A stretch of 64,000 nucleotides of DNA. Origin: Mycoemilia scoparia (Eukaryota > Kickxellomycota > Kickxellomycetes > Kickxellales > Kickxellaceae). Below are positions 61,875 to 64,000 of the stretch, piece after piece. Every line of letters starts with the position of its first letter. Position 1 is the first letter of the stretch. Below the pieces are notes generated by a model. That model did no database searches. It had not been told where the DNA came from and saw only the letters and a list, made by a program, of their open reading frames with translations. The translations under genes and the position numbers were made by a program. Location: NCBI GenBank assembly GCA_027575805.1, contig JANBPU010000041.1, positions 40,147 to 104,146 of the forward strand, given 5' to 3'.

Positions 61875-63152
61875 TCAATAAGCAACATCTCTACTGATAT
61901 CACATATCGTGCAACCTACAATTATCAACATCCATTTAGATTATTTAATCGTGATGGCCGCATTGTGACATCAGCCAAGGCTGATGACTTTTCATTCAGA
62001 AAGTTGCGTCTCAAAGCCACCAAAAATGACCCAGGCCTAGCCGATCAGGCCAGGGCTCGAAAATACCCAGATGATGATTTCGATTATGAAGATAATGATG
62101 GAAACAATCCTGACAGCACTGAACCAACACTGCTGTTTATGAGCAAAAAGAAGTTACCTGAAACCAAAGTAGTTGGGGAGAGTCTGGTTGCTGGGGGGAG
62201 AGGCAGTGGTATCAGGGGAATGCAGGGTCTGAGAGGTCCAAGCGGTGCTGCAGTCGGTAGCAATGGTAGTGGAGGAGACCCAGATGCAGCTGAGGCTACA
62301 TTTAGCACATCTTTGGAAGGCGAGGACGTAGTCGGTGGAACTGACAGTGACAAGCCCAAAGCCAATGAAGCTGAGGATGGTGGTGATGATGGACTTGAAG
62401 GAATCAGGCCCAATGTTTCTGACCAACCCCAAAAGAAAAAGATGTCGTACCTTGACCAGTTAAACAGAGGTGTTGTTGTATTGGACCATGACAAGTATAC
62501 TGAATTGTATGGACCACTGAAAACCTCTTCTTCAAGGGGAAATGATGCAGAGCATACTAACCAGGATAATGGAAGCAGCGATAGCAAAACACACAATGGT
62601 GATACAGGAATCACTACTAGTCCTAAACCAAAAAAAGAGACAAATGGGATGAGAGCACTTGGAAGAGTTGTAAGACCAGCTGGTGGAAGCAGTGGAGGCA
62701 ATGTCCTGACAAACAAGGCAGGAAAGCCAGGAATGCTGGCAACCAACGGCATTAAACAAGGAGATGATGGCTTGGATACCCAAGTGCCATCAAGTCCAAC
62801 AGAGTCTATCAAAATCATGCCTGATGGCACAAGAGTTCGAATGATCCCTGACACTACCAATGTAAACAGCTTGCATGAATATCTAGTTGAGGACTCAATA
62901 GCTGCAGCCAACATTTGGAGATCCTATGACCAGATGGGCCGAATGCTGGAAGGATCAGATATGGTGGGCTATAGAAATGAACTTAACTTGGTCATGACTG
63001 AGTGTCAGTATGGAATGCTTGCCATAGTGCCTGTCTATGATCTGTTGCTGTTTGTGCTTGGGACTGACAAAGTCAACATTGGAATGCTCCATTCAAAGAC
63101 CCGTGCATTGGTGAATTATCTGGAAGAGCTGCTACATGATATCAAGATTTAA
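61749..63152 (+). CDS. LAMTOR2: LAMTOR2-like roadblock protein with long internal insertion, two exons, 426 aa
   Basis: LAMTOR2 is a roadblock/LC7 subunit of the Ragulator/LAMTOR complex, which tethers Rag GTPases to the lysosome or vacuole for TORC1 signalling (yeast EGO complex counterpart). Exon 1, 61749-61816, reads MINPTDFSAVLKQIITSDIQ. The best acceptor is ccatttag at 61939, giving exon 2 at 61940-63152 and the join SDIQLCILFNRDGRIV, which matches the first two strands of LAMTOR2. An earlier AG at 61882 also keeps the frame but adds 19 non-homologous residues. The second half of the domain lies at residues about 334-426: SIAAANIWRSYDQMG, LVMTECQYGMLAIVPVYDLL and NIGMLHSKTRALVNYLEELL. 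Between the halves is an insertion of about 295 residues, acidic and Gly/Ser/Asp-rich, replacing a short loop. Without it the protein would be about 130 residues, the normal family size. Confidence 0.85.
61838..61874. repeat. compound (CA)n(TA)n microsatellite
   Basis: Lies inside the intron of the LAMTOR2-like gene. A similar compound tract occurs at 58397-58430. Confidence 0.9.
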
Positions 63153-64000
63153 TTGTCCTTATGTTTTATTCTACTTTGTTTTTTGTAAGTGTGATGACCA
63201 TCACATTCATTTTTTAAGCATATAATATTTTATTTATAAAATTAAAAATACTAGCAAAATTACAAACAATAAAAATGATAATAAACTTTTAATAGGAATT
63301 TTTTATCTTTTACTTTTATACCCCTTATATTTAGTTTATTAACAAACTCTTAATAAAATGATCCTTTGAACATTTTGAATTGCTGAGGCCAAACTTTTGG
63401 TACAACAGATGTGCTATTGTCGTGGTTATTTTGCTTGCCTTGTTTATCAATGGGGTTTTCAAATTCAATAACATTATTAATAGCCAGTGTTTAGTATTTG
63501 GCATGGTTGATCAGGCACTTCTTTTATAGCAAATGAAAGCTGGTTTAGTGCCTCGCACAAATACAAAAGCAGCAGATGTATTAATAGAAATGTTACACAT
63601 GCTACTAAACACACGTGTTTGTTTGTGGTTGACGGTTCCTACCAAGCCTGGCCATATGCTTGGTGCAATTATTATCCCTTGGGCTCAGAACACTGCTGAC
63701 AGTTCTAAAAGAACGTGCAAGCATTTGTTGGCTGTTGCAACTTCCTGGACACTGCAAAAGCAAACAGAAACGCAGATGAGCCAATGTAAGATATGTAGAA
63801 TATGTGCGTATGTGTGCCTGGTCTTTCTTGGCACTGGACCTGAACTTTAACCATGCAGTTGCGTGCTTATATGTGTATAATTGTGTGTTTTTCTGGCATA
63901 TTATTGATGACGATTTATGTGAGCCCGCCGTGGTCCTTAAAAAGCAAGCCTAAATAAACAAACAAACAAACAAACAATATGAAGTTATTTATTTGACCTC
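63153..64000. other. window end, non-coding as far as visible
   Basis: The 3' UTR of the LAMTOR2-like gene with AATAAA-like sites near 63269 and 63352, then unassigned sequence. A 105-codon open frame at 63533-63850 has no domain and no supporting features. A (CAAA)n tract lies at 63955-63976. Confidence 0.45.

Noticed and set aside
61883..61939. Coding extension of LAMTOR2-like exon 2 to the earlier acceptor at 61882
   Set aside because: It stays in frame but inserts 19 residues in the middle of a strand. The acceptor at 61939 gives a direct match to the family.
63533..63850. 105-codon frame near the window end
   Set aside because: No recognisable domain, odd composition and no promoter or splice support.

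Overview
The window is nuclear DNA of an AT-rich fungus. Short GT-AG introns, long Asn/Gln/Ser homopolymers in proteins, abundant microsatellites and the gene content (F-box/LRR protein, WOPR-family regulator, SRA-RING protein, TRF-like telomere protein, MBIP and LAMTOR2 homologues) point to an early-diverging lineage, most likely Mucoromycota. That placement is inference. No rRNA, tRNA, CRISPR or viral segment was recognised.

Layout. 0.2-2.2 kb: F-box/LRR-like gene (-). 5.2-9.3 kb: a divergent pair, MBIP-like (-, at least eight exons) and TIM21 (+, five exons), sharing a very short promoter region. 10.2 kb: small cysteine-rich secreted protein. 12.8-15.6 kb: a convergent pair of low-complexity proteins. 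16.6-17.8 kb and 31.9-32.9 kb: two copies of a recent segmental duplication, each with a small secreted-peptide gene, embedded in short repeats. 18.0-18.5 kb: possible Fanzor/TnpB-like relic. 20.3-25.5 kb: a four-RRM RNA-binding protein and an SRA-RING protein. 27.5 kb: secreted protein with a possible I9-propeptide-like fold. 29.6-30.7 kb: a gene interrupted by three in-frame stops, all where Gln is expected. 33.7-34.6 kb: SDR polyol dehydrogenase. 35.8-39.3 kb: TRFH/telobox-Myb telomere-binding protein (-). 41.6-44.2 kb: a convergent pair, FLAD1-type molybdopterin-binding-fold protein (+) and 3-hydroxyacyl-CoA dehydrogenase (-, four exons). 45.0-49.0 kb: small membrane protein and WOPR (Gti1/Pac2/Wor1) transcription factor (-). 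49.0-60.3 kb: more than 11 kb without a convincing gene. 60.4-61.3 kb: decayed gene. 61.7-63.2 kb: LAMTOR2-like roadblock protein carrying a disordered insert of about 295 residues.

Two families of short, transposase-free repeats are scattered between genes. Family B (11 copies, about 100-130 bp) has terminal inverted repeats and looks like a MITE. Family A (8 or more copies, about 120-155 bp) often lies next to B, and two A copies sit in tandem inside a TIM21 intron.

The genes do not form one pathway. Functional themes are nutrient/TORC1 signalling (LAMTOR2), morphogenetic regulation (WOPR, four-RRM protein), chromatin and telomeres (SRA-RING, MBIP, TRFH-Myb), mitochondrial or flavin/fatty-acid metabolism (TIM21, FLAD1-type, HADH) and secretion of small proteins.
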